A DNA stretch of 64,000 nucleotides from Pelagibius sp037652055 (GTDB taxonomy: Bacteria; Pseudomonadota; Alphaproteobacteria; Kiloniellales; Kiloniellaceae), in NCBI RefSeq assembly GCF_037652055.1, contig NZ_JBBKAH010000005.1, positions 1-64,000 on the forward strand, written 5' to 3'. Every line of letters begins with the position of its first letter. Position 1 is the first letter of the stretch. Made by a program: the position numbers and the translations under genes. Shown one piece after another: positions 41,108-49,433 of this stretch. The notes under the pieces are model-generated. The model was given only the letters and a program-made list of their open reading frames with translations, was not told the origin of the DNA and made no database searches.

Positions 41108-42658
41108 TCACTCGGCCGCGAGCCGCGGTGCGCGGTCGAAATCTTCCGGGAAGAGACGGATGGCGGAAAGCACGGGCATTGGGGTGAGGCCGCCCATGGC
41201 GCAAAGCGAGCCGTCGCGCATCAGTTCGCAGAGATCGTCGATCAGCGCGATGTTCCGCGCGACATCCTCGCCGCGCAGCACCCTCTCCACGGTCTCCTTG
41301 CCGCGGATGGCACCGATGCGGCAGGGCGTGCACTTGCCGCAGCTCTCGATCTCACAGAACTCGAAGGCGAAGCGCGCCATCTCGGCCATGTCGACGGTTT
41401 CGTCGAACACCACGATGCCGCCGTGGCCCAGCATGGCGCCGGCCTCGGCCAGGCCCTCGTAGTCGGCCGGCAGGTCGAGCATGTCTTCCGTAACGTAAGC
41501 GCCCAAGGGGCCACCGAGCTGCGCGGTGCGGAACGGCCGTCCCGAGGCGGTGCCGCCGCCGAAGTCCACGATCAACTCGCGCAGGGTGACGCCGAAAGCC
41601 TTCTCGACCAGGCCGCCCTGCCGGATGTTCCCGGCCAGCTGGAACGGCTGGGTGCCGCGCGAGCGGCCCATGCCGAAGTTGCGGTAGAAAGCGGCACCCT
41701 TGGCGAGGATGACCGGCACCGAGGCGAGCGTCAGCACGTTGTTGATGACCGTGGGCTTGCCGAAAAGGCCGGCGATGGCGGCGATCGGCGGCTTGGCGCG
41801 TACCGTGCCGCGCTTGCCCTCCAGGCTTTCCAGCATGGAGGATTCCTCGCCGCAGATGTAGGCGCCGGCGCCTTTGCGGACGTGCAGGCGGAAAACGCGG
41901 CCGGAGCCGCCGACGCTGTCGCCCAGCCAGCCTGCCCGCTCCAGCACCTTCGCGGCGGCTTCCATCTGCGACACCGCGCGCGGATATTCGGAGCGGATGT
42001 AGACGTAACCCTCGGTGGCGCCGCTGGCGAGCCCGGCAATGATCATACCCTCGATGAGCATGAAGGGATCGCTCTCCATCACCATGCGGTCGGCGAAGGT
42101 GCCGCTGTCGCCCTCGTCGGCGTTGCAGCAGACGTACTTCTGCGGGCCCGGCTGATCGTGCACCGTCTTCCACTTGATTCCGGCGGGAAAGCCTGCGCCG
42201 CCGCGCCCGCGCAGGCCGGACTCAGTGACCTCCTCGCAGATGACCGCCGGGTCCATGATGAGGGCCTTGCGCAGACCGGCGAGGCCGCCGTGAGCCTCGT
42301 AGTCGGCGAGGTCGAGCGGATCGGTGATGCCGATGCGCGCGAAGGTCAGGCGCTCCTGGTTCTTCAGGTAGGGGATGTCTTCGGTGGGCCCGAGGCAGAG
42401 CGTATGGTCGCCGGCGACGCTGAGGGCGCCCATCATGCCTGGCACGTCGTCAGCCATGACCGGACCGTAGGCGACGCGGCCGGCGGAGGTCATCACTTCG
42501 ACCAGCGGCTCCAGCCAGAACAGACCGCGTGAGCCGTTGCGGATGAGCTGGATATCCAAGCCGCGCGCCTCGGCTTCCTTGACGATCGCGGCGGCGGTTT
42601 CCTCCGCGCCGACGGACTGGGCGGCGGAATCGGCGGGCACGTAGATCGTGATGCTCAT
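41108..42658 (-). CDS. fdsB: Formate dehydrogenase FMN/NADH-binding beta subunit
   Basis: A 516-residue NuoF-like diaphorase subunit. After a thioredoxin-like N-terminal domain without its cluster cysteines, it has GLRGRGGAGFPAGIKW (NADH/FMN), CNADEGDSGTFADR and GAYICGEESSMLESLEG, and the [4Fe-4S] motif ESCGKCTPCRIG. It passes electrons from formate to NAD. The ATG at 42656-42658 overlaps the fdsG stop. The open frame continues 37 codons upstream inside fdsG and is not coding there. Confidence 0.95.
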   Translation of the reverse strand: MSITIYVPADSAAQSVGAEETAAAIVKEAEARGLDIQLIRNGSRGLFWLEPLVEVMTSAGRVAYGPVMADDVPGMMGALSVAGDHTLCLGPTEDIPYLKNQERLTFARIGITDPLDLADYEAHGGLAGLRKALIMDPAVICEEVTESGLRGRGGAGFPAGIKWKTVHDQPGPQKYVCCNADEGDSGTFADRMVMESDPFMLIEGMIIAGLASGATEGYVYIRSEYPRAVSQMEAAAKVLERAGWLGDSVGGSGRVFRLHVRKGAGAYICGEESSMLESLEGKRGTVRAKPPIAAIAGLFGKPTVINNVLTLASVPVILAKGAAFYRNFGMGRSRGTQPFQLAGNIRQGGLVEKAFGVTLRELIVDFGGGTASGRPFRTAQLGGPLGAYVTEDMLDLPADYEGLAEAGAMLGHGGIVVFDETVDMAEMARFAFEFCEIESCGKCTPCRIGAIRGKETVERVLRGEDVARNIALIDDLCELMRDGSLCAMGGLTPMPVLSAIRLFPEDFDRAPRLAAE

Positions 42659-43131
42659 GACTGCCGCTCCGCAGCTTCTTGCGCCTGCGCGACCAGGCGG
42701 CCGAGCCTGTCGGCATCGAGGCGGCCGTGCAGGCGCCCGTTGACCATGGCGGCCGGCGCGCAGGCGCAATTGCCGAGGCAGTACACCGGCTCGACGGTGA
42801 CGCCGGCCAATGAGGTGTCGCCCAGGGAGATGCCGTGGCGCGCGCAGAACCGCTCGATGAGGCTGAGCGCGCCCATGGACTGGCAGGCCTCGGCGCGGCA
42901 GATCTTCACCACCACCGCGCCAGCCGGGGCCTTGCGGAAGTCGTGGTAGAAGGAGACCACGCCGTGCACCTCGGCGCGCGACAGGTTCAGCGTGTCGGCC
43001 AGCAGCGGCACCGCCCGCTCGTCCACAAAGCCGAAGCGCTCGTTCAGCGCATGGAGGATCGGCATCAGGGCGCCGGGTTCGTGCTTAAGCGCGTCGGCGA
43101 TCTCACGAACGAGATCGGGATCCCAGGGCAT
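42655..43131 (-). CDS. fdsG: Formate dehydrogenase gamma subunit, [2Fe-2S] NuoE-like
   Basis: A 158-residue NuoE-like protein with the [2Fe-2S] ligands Cys78, Cys83, Cys118 and Cys122 (ICRAEACQ and YCLGNCACAP). VHGVVSFYHDF is a family landmark. It shuttles electrons within the FdsABG complex. It is the first gene of the operon, with a 99-bp upstream region holding a LysR-type dyad. Operon order GBA-fdhD-D is the standard one. Confidence 0.93.
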   Translation of the reverse strand: MPWDPDLVREIADALKHEPGALMPILHALNERFGFVDERAVPLLADTLNLSRAEVHGVVSFYHDFRKAPAGAVVVKICRAEACQSMGALSLIERFCARHGISLGDTSLAGVTVEPVYCLGNCACAPAAMVNGRLHGRLDADRLGRLVAQAQEAAERQS

Positions 43132-43214
43132 TGCTCTCTCGCATGAAGTTGTTTTTCTTGTCGGCTATGATCGCCGCCAATGAAATCGACTTCAAACGAG
43201 TTTTATTGAATTCA

Positions 43215-43233
43215 TAATCGAGTTTATCGATTA
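43215..43233. promoter_or_regulatory. LysR-type operator upstream of fdsG
   Basis: TAATCGA-GTTTA-TCGATTA is a perfect 7-bp inverted repeat with a 5-bp spacer at 43215-43233, overlapping the end of the LysR gene. A partial copy (CGAGTTTTAT at 43197-43206) lies 22 bp away, two helical turns, as in LysR sites with recognition and activation half-sites. It lies 84 bp upstream of the fdsG start. Confidence 0.6.
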
Positions 43234-44151
43234 ACCGTTGGAGGCCCCGCGCGGCTTGATCTGGCGCTCCAGGTCGCTTTCGCGCACTGATTTCACGAAG
43301 GCCTCGACCAGCGGGGGCTGCGGCTTCTGCTGACGCACCACCATGCCCACGGTGAAGCTGCGCTCCGGCTCCACCAGCGGCAGGGCCAGCATGCCCTTGG
43401 GCGTACCGAACAGCCACAGCAGGTTGTACGGCAGCACGCTGGACCAAAAGCCGGTGCGGATGTGCGAGCAGAGCGTCATCAGCGAATTGCTCTCGGCATG
43501 AACGTTGGGCGTCCGCCCGACGCTGGCGAAGACCGAGTTGATGAGCCGGCGGTTCTGCATGTCCGGGGTCAGCAGGCAGAGCGGGGTCTCCGCCGCTTCG
43601 GTCCAGGTCACAGAGCTGCGGCCGCGAAAGGGTCCGCGCGTCGGCGTCAACAGGATATAGCGCTCCTCATACAGCGGGTAGGTCGTGACCCCGTGCAGCG
43701 GCTCGGCGCCCAGGTAGGTGATACCGACATCGAAATCGAAGGCGTCCAGGGTCCGCTGGATCTCGTCGGAGGTGCGCGAGTGGATCTGCAGCGTCACCTT
43801 CGGGTGTGCCTCGCTGAAGGGTGTGGTGAGCAGGCCGATGGTCGGCAGAGCGGAGGGGATGACGCCCAGCGCCAGCTCGCCGGTGAGCTCGCCGCGCAGC
43901 AGCCCGATCTGTTGGTCCAGCACCGCCCGCCCGGCAACCACGCGGGTCGCCCAGTCGAGCAGCACCTTGCCCTCGGCGGTAAATCCTTTGAAGCGCTTGT
44001 CGCGCTCGATCAGCGGCGCGCCGATCTCCTCCTCCAGCTGGCGCACCGCCGCAGACAAGGTCGACTGCGTCACGTGGCAGGCCTCGGCGGCGCGGCCGAA
44101 GTGCTTTTCCCGGCCCAGCGCCACGAAAAAGCGAAGATGGCGAAGCTGCAT
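43231..44151 (-). CDS. LysR-type regulator of the formate dehydrogenase operon
   Basis: A 306-residue LysR protein. The winged helix-turn-helix is at the N-terminus (MQLRHLRFFVALGREKHF, AAEACHVTQSTLSAAVRQLEEEIG, about 1-60). The effector domain follows from about 90. It lies directly upstream of fdsG on the same strand, as FdsR does in other proteobacteria, and the dyad between the two is its likely site. Formate is the probable inducer by analogy. The C-terminus is a basic KPRGASNG tail. Confidence 0.85.
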   Translation of the reverse strand: MQLRHLRFFVALGREKHFGRAAEACHVTQSTLSAAVRQLEEEIGAPLIERDKRFKGFTAEGKVLLDWATRVVAGRAVLDQQIGLLRGELTGELALGVIPSALPTIGLLTTPFSEAHPKVTLQIHSRTSDEIQRTLDAFDFDVGITYLGAEPLHGVTTYPLYEERYILLTPTRGPFRGRSSVTWTEAAETPLCLLTPDMQNRRLINSVFASVGRTPNVHAESNSLMTLCSHIRTGFWSSVLPYNLLWLFGTPKGMLALPLVEPERSFTVGMVVRQQKPQPPLVEAFVKSVRESDLERQIKPRGASNG

Positions 44152-44296
44152 CCTGAGAAGTCCCCCCGCTGCCGCCGATTCTCGTGAAAGGCGCTGACCC
44201 TCTCATAGGGGCTTGACCGAACGGCGGCAACCATCAAGAGAGTGAGAGACAAGCCGTCCGCTTCGAGTCGCGCCGGAGAAAGGCCCGCCCGCCGCC

Positions 44297-45532
44297 ATGG
44301 ATTTCCACGAAATTCTCGTGCTCGCCGTCTTCACCGGCGTCTACCTGGGTATGGCGCTGGGGCGCTGGCCGGCGCTGGCGCTGGACCGCACCGGGATCGC
44401 GCTCTGCGGCGCCATCGTGCTGCTGTTCTTCGACGAAAAGACCGGCGCCTCGGCGGCGGCCATCGATACCGGCACCCTGGCCGTGCTGTTCGGCCTGATG
44501 GTGCTCTCGGCGCAGTTCGCCGCCTCGGGCCTCTACGAGTGGTGCGCCGCCCGTCTCGCCGCCGCAGCGGCCTCGCCCGCCGCGGTGCTGGCCCTGGTGG
44601 TCGCCGTCACCGGCGGGCTCTCCAGCCTGCTCGCCAACGACATCGTCGTCTTCGCCATGGCCCCGGTGCTGTGCCAGGGCCTCGTGAAAGCGGGGCGCGA
44701 CCCGCGGCCCTATCTTTTCGCCCACGCCGGTGCCGCCAACGTCGGCTCGGCGGCGACACTGGTCGGCAACCCGCAGAACATTCTGATCGGCGAGCACGGC
44801 AACCTCGACTTCTGGCATTACCTGTTCTTCGCTGCGCCGATCTCGCTGGCCGGCCTTGCCGCCGTCTACCTGGTGGTCCTCGTTACCTGGCGCCGCGCGC
44901 TGCACCACGACACCACCGCCGCTGGCCCCGTTTTCGCTCCCCCCGGCATCGCCCTCGACAAGGCCGTGCTCGTGAAGGGCATCCTCGCGACGCTGACCCT
45001 GCTGGGGCTCTACATGACCGACCTGCCGCGCTGGCAGAGCACCCTGCTGATCGCCGGCGTGCTGCTGATCAGCCGGCGCCTGTCGACGCGCGAAATGCTG
45101 GCCTCGGTCGACTGGCACCTGCTGGTGCTGTTCGGCGGCCTCTTCGTGGTAACCGGGGCGCTCAGCGGCAGCAGCCTGAATGCGCAAGCCATTGCCCTGC
45201 TGCAGGCCGGCGGTTTCAGCCTGGAGGACCCGGCACTGCTGGGCGCCGTGGCGCTGGCCGGCAGCAACACCGTCGGCAACGTTCCGCTGGTGATCCTGCT
45301 GCTCTCGGCACTGCCGGGGCTTAGCCCGGCCGCGCTCTACAGCCTCGCCCTGCTGTCGACCTTCGCCGGCAACCTGCTGCTGATCGGCAGCCTGGCCAAC
45401 CTCATCGTGGCCGAGCGGGCCAAGCGTGAAGGCGTCAGGGTTTCCTTCCTGGATCACCTGCGCGCGGGCGTGCCGATGACGGCGGTGACCCTGGCTCTCG
45501 CCTTCGCCTGGCTGGCGCTGTGGGACTTCTAG
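44297..45532 (+). CDS. ArsB/CitM-type ion transporter
   Basis: A 411-residue inner-membrane protein with about eleven hydrophobic segments. Landmarks of the ion transporter (ArsB/NhaD/SLC13) superfamily are visible: LLANDIVVFAMAPVLC near residue 115, GAANVGSAATLVGNPQNILIG near 150, and a second half with LAGSNTVGNVPLVILL near 315 and LIGSLANLIVAE near 365. Members carry arsenite, citrate, sulfate or sodium; the substrate cannot be named. It is divergent from the formate LysR gene across 145 bp. Confidence 0.82.
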   Translation: MDFHEILVLAVFTGVYLGMALGRWPALALDRTGIALCGAIVLLFFDEKTGASAAAIDTGTLAVLFGLMVLSAQFAASGLYEWCAARLAAAAASPAAVLALVVAVTGGLSSLLANDIVVFAMAPVLCQGLVKAGRDPRPYLFAHAGAANVGSAATLVGNPQNILIGEHGNLDFWHYLFFAAPISLAGLAAVYLVVLVTWRRALHHDTTAAGPVFAPPGIALDKAVLVKGILATLTLLGLYMTDLPRWQSTLLIAGVLLISRRLSTREMLASVDWHLLVLFGGLFVVTGALSGSSLNAQAIALLQAGGFSLEDPALLGAVALAGSNTVGNVPLVILLLSALPGLSPAALYSLALLSTFAGNLLLIGSLANLIVAERAKREGVRVSFLDHLRAGVPMTAVTLALAFAWLALWDF

Positions 45533-45581
45533 GAGGCTCAGCCCATTGCCCTGCCGCAGCGGCGGGACTAGGGTCGCAGCC

Positions 45582-46115
45582 ATGAAACCCGCCTCTTCCC
45601 AGCAACCCGCCGGCCCCACCCCCGCCGGTCCCACGCCTGCCGGCCCGCCGGCGCAGATCAAGCAGGCCGCCGTGCTGCGCAACCGCGCCGTGGCGCTGCT
45701 GCGGGAGGGCCGCCCCGGCGAGGCGCAGGTGCTGCTGGAGGAGGCCCTCAGGGTATTTCCGGGTTTCGCCGAGGCCGAGATCCGCATCGGCAACATCCGC
45801 CGCGGCCTGAGCGATGCCGCCGGGGCCGAGGCGCGCTACCGCCGCGCGCTGGCCATCAAGCCGGACTACGCCTGGGCCCACCTGGAACTGGCGATCTGCC
45901 TGCAGCGCGAAGGCCGCGCCGAGGACGCCCTGGACCACTACCGTCAGGCGGTGCGGCACAATCCCAAGCTCTACAAGACCGTGCTGTTCGCCATCGTCGA
46001 CCAGCCGAACGGCCGCTTCTGGCTCGACACCCGCGAACTGAAACGCCAGTTGCTGGGCGACGCGCCGCCGGCCGCCGCGAGCAACGCCGAAAATATCGGG
46101 AACAAAACCGAATGA
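45582..46115 (+). CDS. TPR-repeat protein
   Basis: A 177-residue protein with a proline/threonine-rich N-terminus (two copies of PAGPT) and two to three tetratricopeptide repeats (about 30-130): RNRAVALLREGRPGEAQVLL, AEIRIGNIRRGLSDAAGAEA, AHLELAICLQREGRAEDALD. It is cytoplasmic. TPRs mediate protein-protein contact. The ATG at 45582 is preferred over a TTG at 45546, which would add an unlike stretch. The stop overlaps the next ATG (ATGA at 46112), so it is probably made with that partner. Confidence 0.75.
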   Translation: MKPASSQQPAGPTPAGPTPAGPPAQIKQAAVLRNRAVALLREGRPGEAQVLLEEALRVFPGFAEAEIRIGNIRRGLSDAAGAEARYRRALAIKPDYAWAHLELAICLQREGRAEDALDHYRQAVRHNPKLYKTVLFAIVDQPNGRFWLDTRELKRQLLGDAPPAAASNAENIGNKTE

Positions 46116-46813
46116 AGATCACCTTCCGCTGCTTTCCCGAGCTCGAGCCCTACCTGCCGAAGCCGCGGCCGGCCAAGCGCGCCACCCCGGACTGGCTGAA
46201 GACCATGCCGCTGACCGCCTGGGCCACCGACTTCGAGGAAGAGGTGAAGACGGTGAAGGGCTGCCCGCCGGTGATCGACGCCATGACCCACGGCTACATG
46301 CTGCCGCTGGCCTGCGACCTGCACGTCGACCGGGGGCGCTTCGAATGGCATTGGGAAGGTCTGCCGGCGGACCTGCCGCCGCACGTGCCGCGCTCGCCGA
46401 TCCATTTCCATGTCGCCGAGCAGGTCGAGGGCTCGCCGCTGTTTCGGCCCGGCTGGATTCCGGTGAAGTTCCGCAACCTCTGGGCCGCCGAGCCGGAGGA
46501 CGGCTGGTCGATCCTCTACACCCATCCGCTGAACCGCCTCGACCTGCCCTACCGCACCATCACCGGGCTGGTCGACAACGACCGCTACCACGACGTCTTC
46601 ACCCACATCCCGGCGGTATGGACCGACCCGGATTTCGTCGGCACCCTGCCGGCAGGCACGCCGATCGCGCAATGCATCCCGGTGCGCCGCGAAAGTGTCG
46701 AACTGGAAACCGCGGCGATGACGCCGGAGGAGCTGCGCGTCTTCCTCGACGCCACCCGCTCGATCAACGAGAACCCCGGCGAGTACAAGCGCCTCTACCG
46801 CGTCGCGCGATAG
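46112..46813 (+). CDS. Conserved protein of unknown function, partner of TPR protein
   Basis: A 233-residue soluble protein starting MKITFRCFPELEPYLPKPRPAK, with PDWLKTMPL, IDAMTHGYMLPLACDLH and FRNLWAAEPEDGWSILYTHPLN. It has no signal peptide or membrane segment. Related proteins occur in other proteobacteria (perhaps the DUF6065 group; I am not sure of the number). The regular aromatic and proline pattern suggests a folded enzyme-like domain, but no catalytic motif is obvious. It is translationally coupled to the TPR gene and convergent with a LysR gene 20 bp away. Confidence 0.65.
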   Translation: MKITFRCFPELEPYLPKPRPAKRATPDWLKTMPLTAWATDFEEEVKTVKGCPPVIDAMTHGYMLPLACDLHVDRGRFEWHWEGLPADLPPHVPRSPIHFHVAEQVEGSPLFRPGWIPVKFRNLWAAEPEDGWSILYTHPLNRLDLPYRTITGLVDNDRYHDVFTHIPAVWTDPDFVGTLPAGTPIAQCIPVRRESVELETAAMTPEELRVFLDATRSINENPGEYKRLYRVAR

Positions 46814-46833
46814 CGGCCTTTTCCCAACCTCTT

Positions 46834-47769
46834 CTAAGTCACGATATGACGCAGCGCCCGGTCTGAGTGAAAGAAGGCCCGGCAGGCTGCGGAGAAGGCC
46901 TCCATCAGCGGGCTCGGATAGTCGTGTGCGCGACGTGCGATCACGAACCTGGGCGTGCGGACCGCGCCGGCCAGTCTGCGGCAGGCGATGCGGCGGCCGG
47001 TATAGGTGCTGTCGATCAGCGGACGCACATTAAGAATGCTGAAGCCCAGCCCGGTCGCCACCAGGCCGCGCACCAGTTCGTAGGTGCGCGTGCGGTGGAC
47101 GATCCTCGGCTGCGTCCCCGCCGCCTCGAACATCAGCTCGAAGTAGGTGCGCGATTCCGGCAGGTCGAGCAGGATCATCGGACGTCCAGCGAGATCCTTC
47201 AGGTGAACCACCTCCTGCTGCGCCAGAGGATCGTTGGCCGCCAGGATGACATGCGGCGGCGCCTCGCGCAGCGGCTCGGCCTCGAAGGCGCTGTCGAGTC
47301 CCAGGTCGTAGGTGAGAATGATGTCCGCCACGCCGTCGCGCAGGTGATCCTGCACGCTGCGCAGGTCGCCTTCGTGGATATGCACGGAAACGTCCGAGTG
47401 CTTACGGGTCATGTCGCGGATGATCGGCGGTAGGAAGTGCGGCGACACCGGCGCGAAGCAGCCGACGTTCACGGCGCCCTCCAGGTTTTCGCCGAGCCCG
47501 GAGAGGTCCTGCACGAAATTGTCCGCCTCCGACAGGAAACGCCCTATGCGGCCCAGCACCTGCGAGCCCACCGTCGTCAGCACCAATCCTTTTGCCTGCT
47601 GACGAACGAATATGGTGACGTTGAACTCTTCCTCGAAGTTGTTGATGGCCGCGGCAATGGAAGACTGCGAAATGCTGAGGTGCTGTGCCGCCTTGGCGAT
47701 GCTGCGCAGCCGCGCGGCGGTCACCACGTAGCGCAGCTGGCGCAGGGAGACGTTGGCCGGCACATTCAT
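46834..47769 (-). CDS. LysR-type regulator of the amidase/peptide ABC operon
   Basis: A 311-residue LysR protein. The helix-turn-helix region is SLRQLRYVVTAARL, IAKAAQHLSISQSSIAAAINNFEEEF (about 8-60) and the effector domain is about 95-300. It is divergent from the amidase gene across 177 bp, the classic arrangement in which a LysR protein controls both itself and the neighbouring operon. The inducer is probably the imported amide or peptide, which cannot be named. Confidence 0.85.
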   Translation of the reverse strand: MNVPANVSLRQLRYVVTAARLRSIAKAAQHLSISQSSIAAAINNFEEEFNVTIFVRQQAKGLVLTTVGSQVLGRIGRFLSEADNFVQDLSGLGENLEGAVNVGCFAPVSPHFLPPIIRDMTRKHSDVSVHIHEGDLRSVQDHLRDGVADIILTYDLGLDSAFEAEPLREAPPHVILAANDPLAQQEVVHLKDLAGRPMILLDLPESRTYFELMFEAAGTQPRIVHRTRTYELVRGLVATGLGFSILNVRPLIDSTYTGRRIACRRLAGAVRTPRFVIARRAHDYPSPLMEAFSAACRAFFHSDRALRHIVT

Positions 47770-47946
47770 CTGTTTTTCCGATTAAGTTACCTCATTAAAA
47801 ATATTATTCCATGCAAAGGGCCGGCTGTAAACTCGACACCAATCTCACCACACTCCCCGAAGCATTCCCGACACTACAAGGGACGCGGGGGTCGGCATGA
47901 GGGCCATTGCCCGAAGGGGTTCGGGCAATCAGCAGAAGGGGCGTCG
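47770..47946. promoter_or_regulatory. Divergent LysR/amidase promoter region
   Basis: This 177-bp region is AT-rich at 47771-47810 in contrast to its surroundings. It contains TTAA at 47782-47785 and 47795-47798 in the arrangement T-rich half-sites of LysR boxes often show, and a TATTATT run at 47802-47808. An AGAAGGGG ribosome site precedes the amidase ATG. Confidence 0.45.
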
Positions 47947-49416
47947 ATGCAGTCGACTTCCACCCGGGGGCAACTCACTTATCTTTCCGTCGCCGAACTT
48001 TTGGACGGATACAAACAACGATCGCTGTCGCCGAAGGACGTGATCGAGGCGGTGCTGGCGCGCATCGACGCCGTCGACGCGGCGGTGAACGCCTTCGCGA
48101 GGGTCGACCGCGCGGGCGCCCTGGCCGCGGCGGAAGCCTCCGCGCGGCGCTGGCAGGCGGGCGCGCCGGTGGGGCCGCTCGACGGTGTGCCGACGACCGT
48201 GAAAGACCTGCTGCTCATGAAGGGCGAAAGCGCCGGCATGGGCAGCAAGGTGATGAGGCTGACCGCGCCGGCCGACGAGGACTCGCCGGCGGTGGCGCGC
48301 CTCAAGGAAGCCGGCGCGATCCTCATCGGCACCACCCACTCGCCGGAGATCGGCTGGAAGGCCGTCACCGATGGCCCCGCCTTCGGCGTCACGCGCAACC
48401 CCTGGAACACCGAACGGACGCCGGGCGGCAGCAGCGGCGGCGCGGCGGCCGCCGCGGCGCTCGGCATGGGCACGCTGCACATCGGCACCGACGGCGGCGG
48501 CTCGATCCGCATTCCCGCCGGCTTCACCGGCATCGCCGGCCTGAAGCCCAGCTTCGGGCGCGTGCCCGCCTATCCGGCCAGCGCCTTCGGCACCGTCGCC
48601 CATGTCGGGCCGATGGCGCGCAGCATCGCCGACTGCGCGGCCATGCTGAACGTGCTGGCCAAACCCGATGTCCGCGACTGGTTCGCCCTGCCGGGCGACG
48701 GTATCGACTACCTGCACGGCCTTGGCTGCGGCATCAAGGGCCTGCGCGTCGCCTACAGCCCCGATCTCGGCTACGTGAAGGTCGACCCGGAGGTCGCTTC
48801 CGTCGTCGCCAAAGCCGCGAAACTCTTCGAGGCGCTGGGTGCCAGCGTCGAGGAGGTTGACCCCGGCTTCGACTGCCCGCTCGACATCTTTCACAAGCAC
48901 TGGTTCTCCGGCGCGCTCAACCGCACCCGCGACCTGACGCCGCGGCAAATCGGCGACCTCGACCCGGGGCTGCAGGAGATCATCGCGGAAGCGCGCGGCT
49001 TCAGCCTGCTCGACTATATGCAGGCGGTCGACCGCCGCGCCGCGCTGGGCCGCACGATGCGCCGCTTCCACGAGACCTACGACCTGCTGATCACGCCGAC
49101 GCTGCCCCTGCCCGCCTTCGACGCGGGGCTGGAGTTCCCGGCCGGCGGCGGCTACCGTCGCTGGACCGAGTGGGCGGCCTTCAGCTATCCCTTCAACCTG
49201 ACCCAGCAGCCGGCCGCCTCGGTGCCTTGCGGGTTCACTTCGGACGGCCTGCCCGTCGGCCTGCAGATCGTCGGGCCGATGCACCAGGACGCCGCCGTTC
49301 TGCGCGCCGCGAGCGCCTTCGAGGCCGCCTGCCCGCCGCGCTTTCCAGTCATCGTCAATCCGGGCCACCAAGAGAGCCCGGAGGGAGAAGGGATTACGTC
49401 CGTACAAATCGCATAA
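47947..49416 (+). CDS. Amidase-signature-family amidase
   Basis: A 489-residue cytoplasmic enzyme. The Ser-cis-Ser-Lys triad is visible: Lys in TTVKDLLL (about 85), the cis-Ser in TPGGSSGGAAAAAA (about 163), and the nucleophile in GTDGGGSIRIPAGF (about 187). It hydrolyses amides or short peptide-like bonds to acid plus ammonia. It starts an operon with a peptide-type ABC importer (17 bp gap), so the imported compound is probably its substrate. Start: ATG 47947 with AGAAGGGG. The open frame extends far upstream but over the promoter region and is not coding there. Confidence 0.9.
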   Translation: MQSTSTRGQLTYLSVAELLDGYKQRSLSPKDVIEAVLARIDAVDAAVNAFARVDRAGALAAAEASARRWQAGAPVGPLDGVPTTVKDLLLMKGESAGMGSKVMRLTAPADEDSPAVARLKEAGAILIGTTHSPEIGWKAVTDGPAFGVTRNPWNTERTPGGSSGGAAAAAALGMGTLHIGTDGGGSIRIPAGFTGIAGLKPSFGRVPAYPASAFGTVAHVGPMARSIADCAAMLNVLAKPDVRDWFALPGDGIDYLHGLGCGIKGLRVAYSPDLGYVKVDPEVASVVAKAAKLFEALGASVEEVDPGFDCPLDIFHKHWFSGALNRTRDLTPRQIGDLDPGLQEIIAEARGFSLLDYMQAVDRRAALGRTMRRFHETYDLLITPTLPLPAFDAGLEFPAGGGYRRWTEWAAFSYPFNLTQQPAASVPCGFTSDGLPVGLQIVGPMHQDAAVLRAASAFEAACPPRFPVIVNPGHQESPEGEGITSVQIA

Positions 49417-49433
49417 GAACAGGAGGCACCACG

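Noticed and set aside
47437..47946. A longer amidase start in the open frame upstream
   Set aside because: The upstream extension crosses the LysR gene and promoter and lacks the amidase N-terminal pattern; ATG 47947 has a strong ribosome site.
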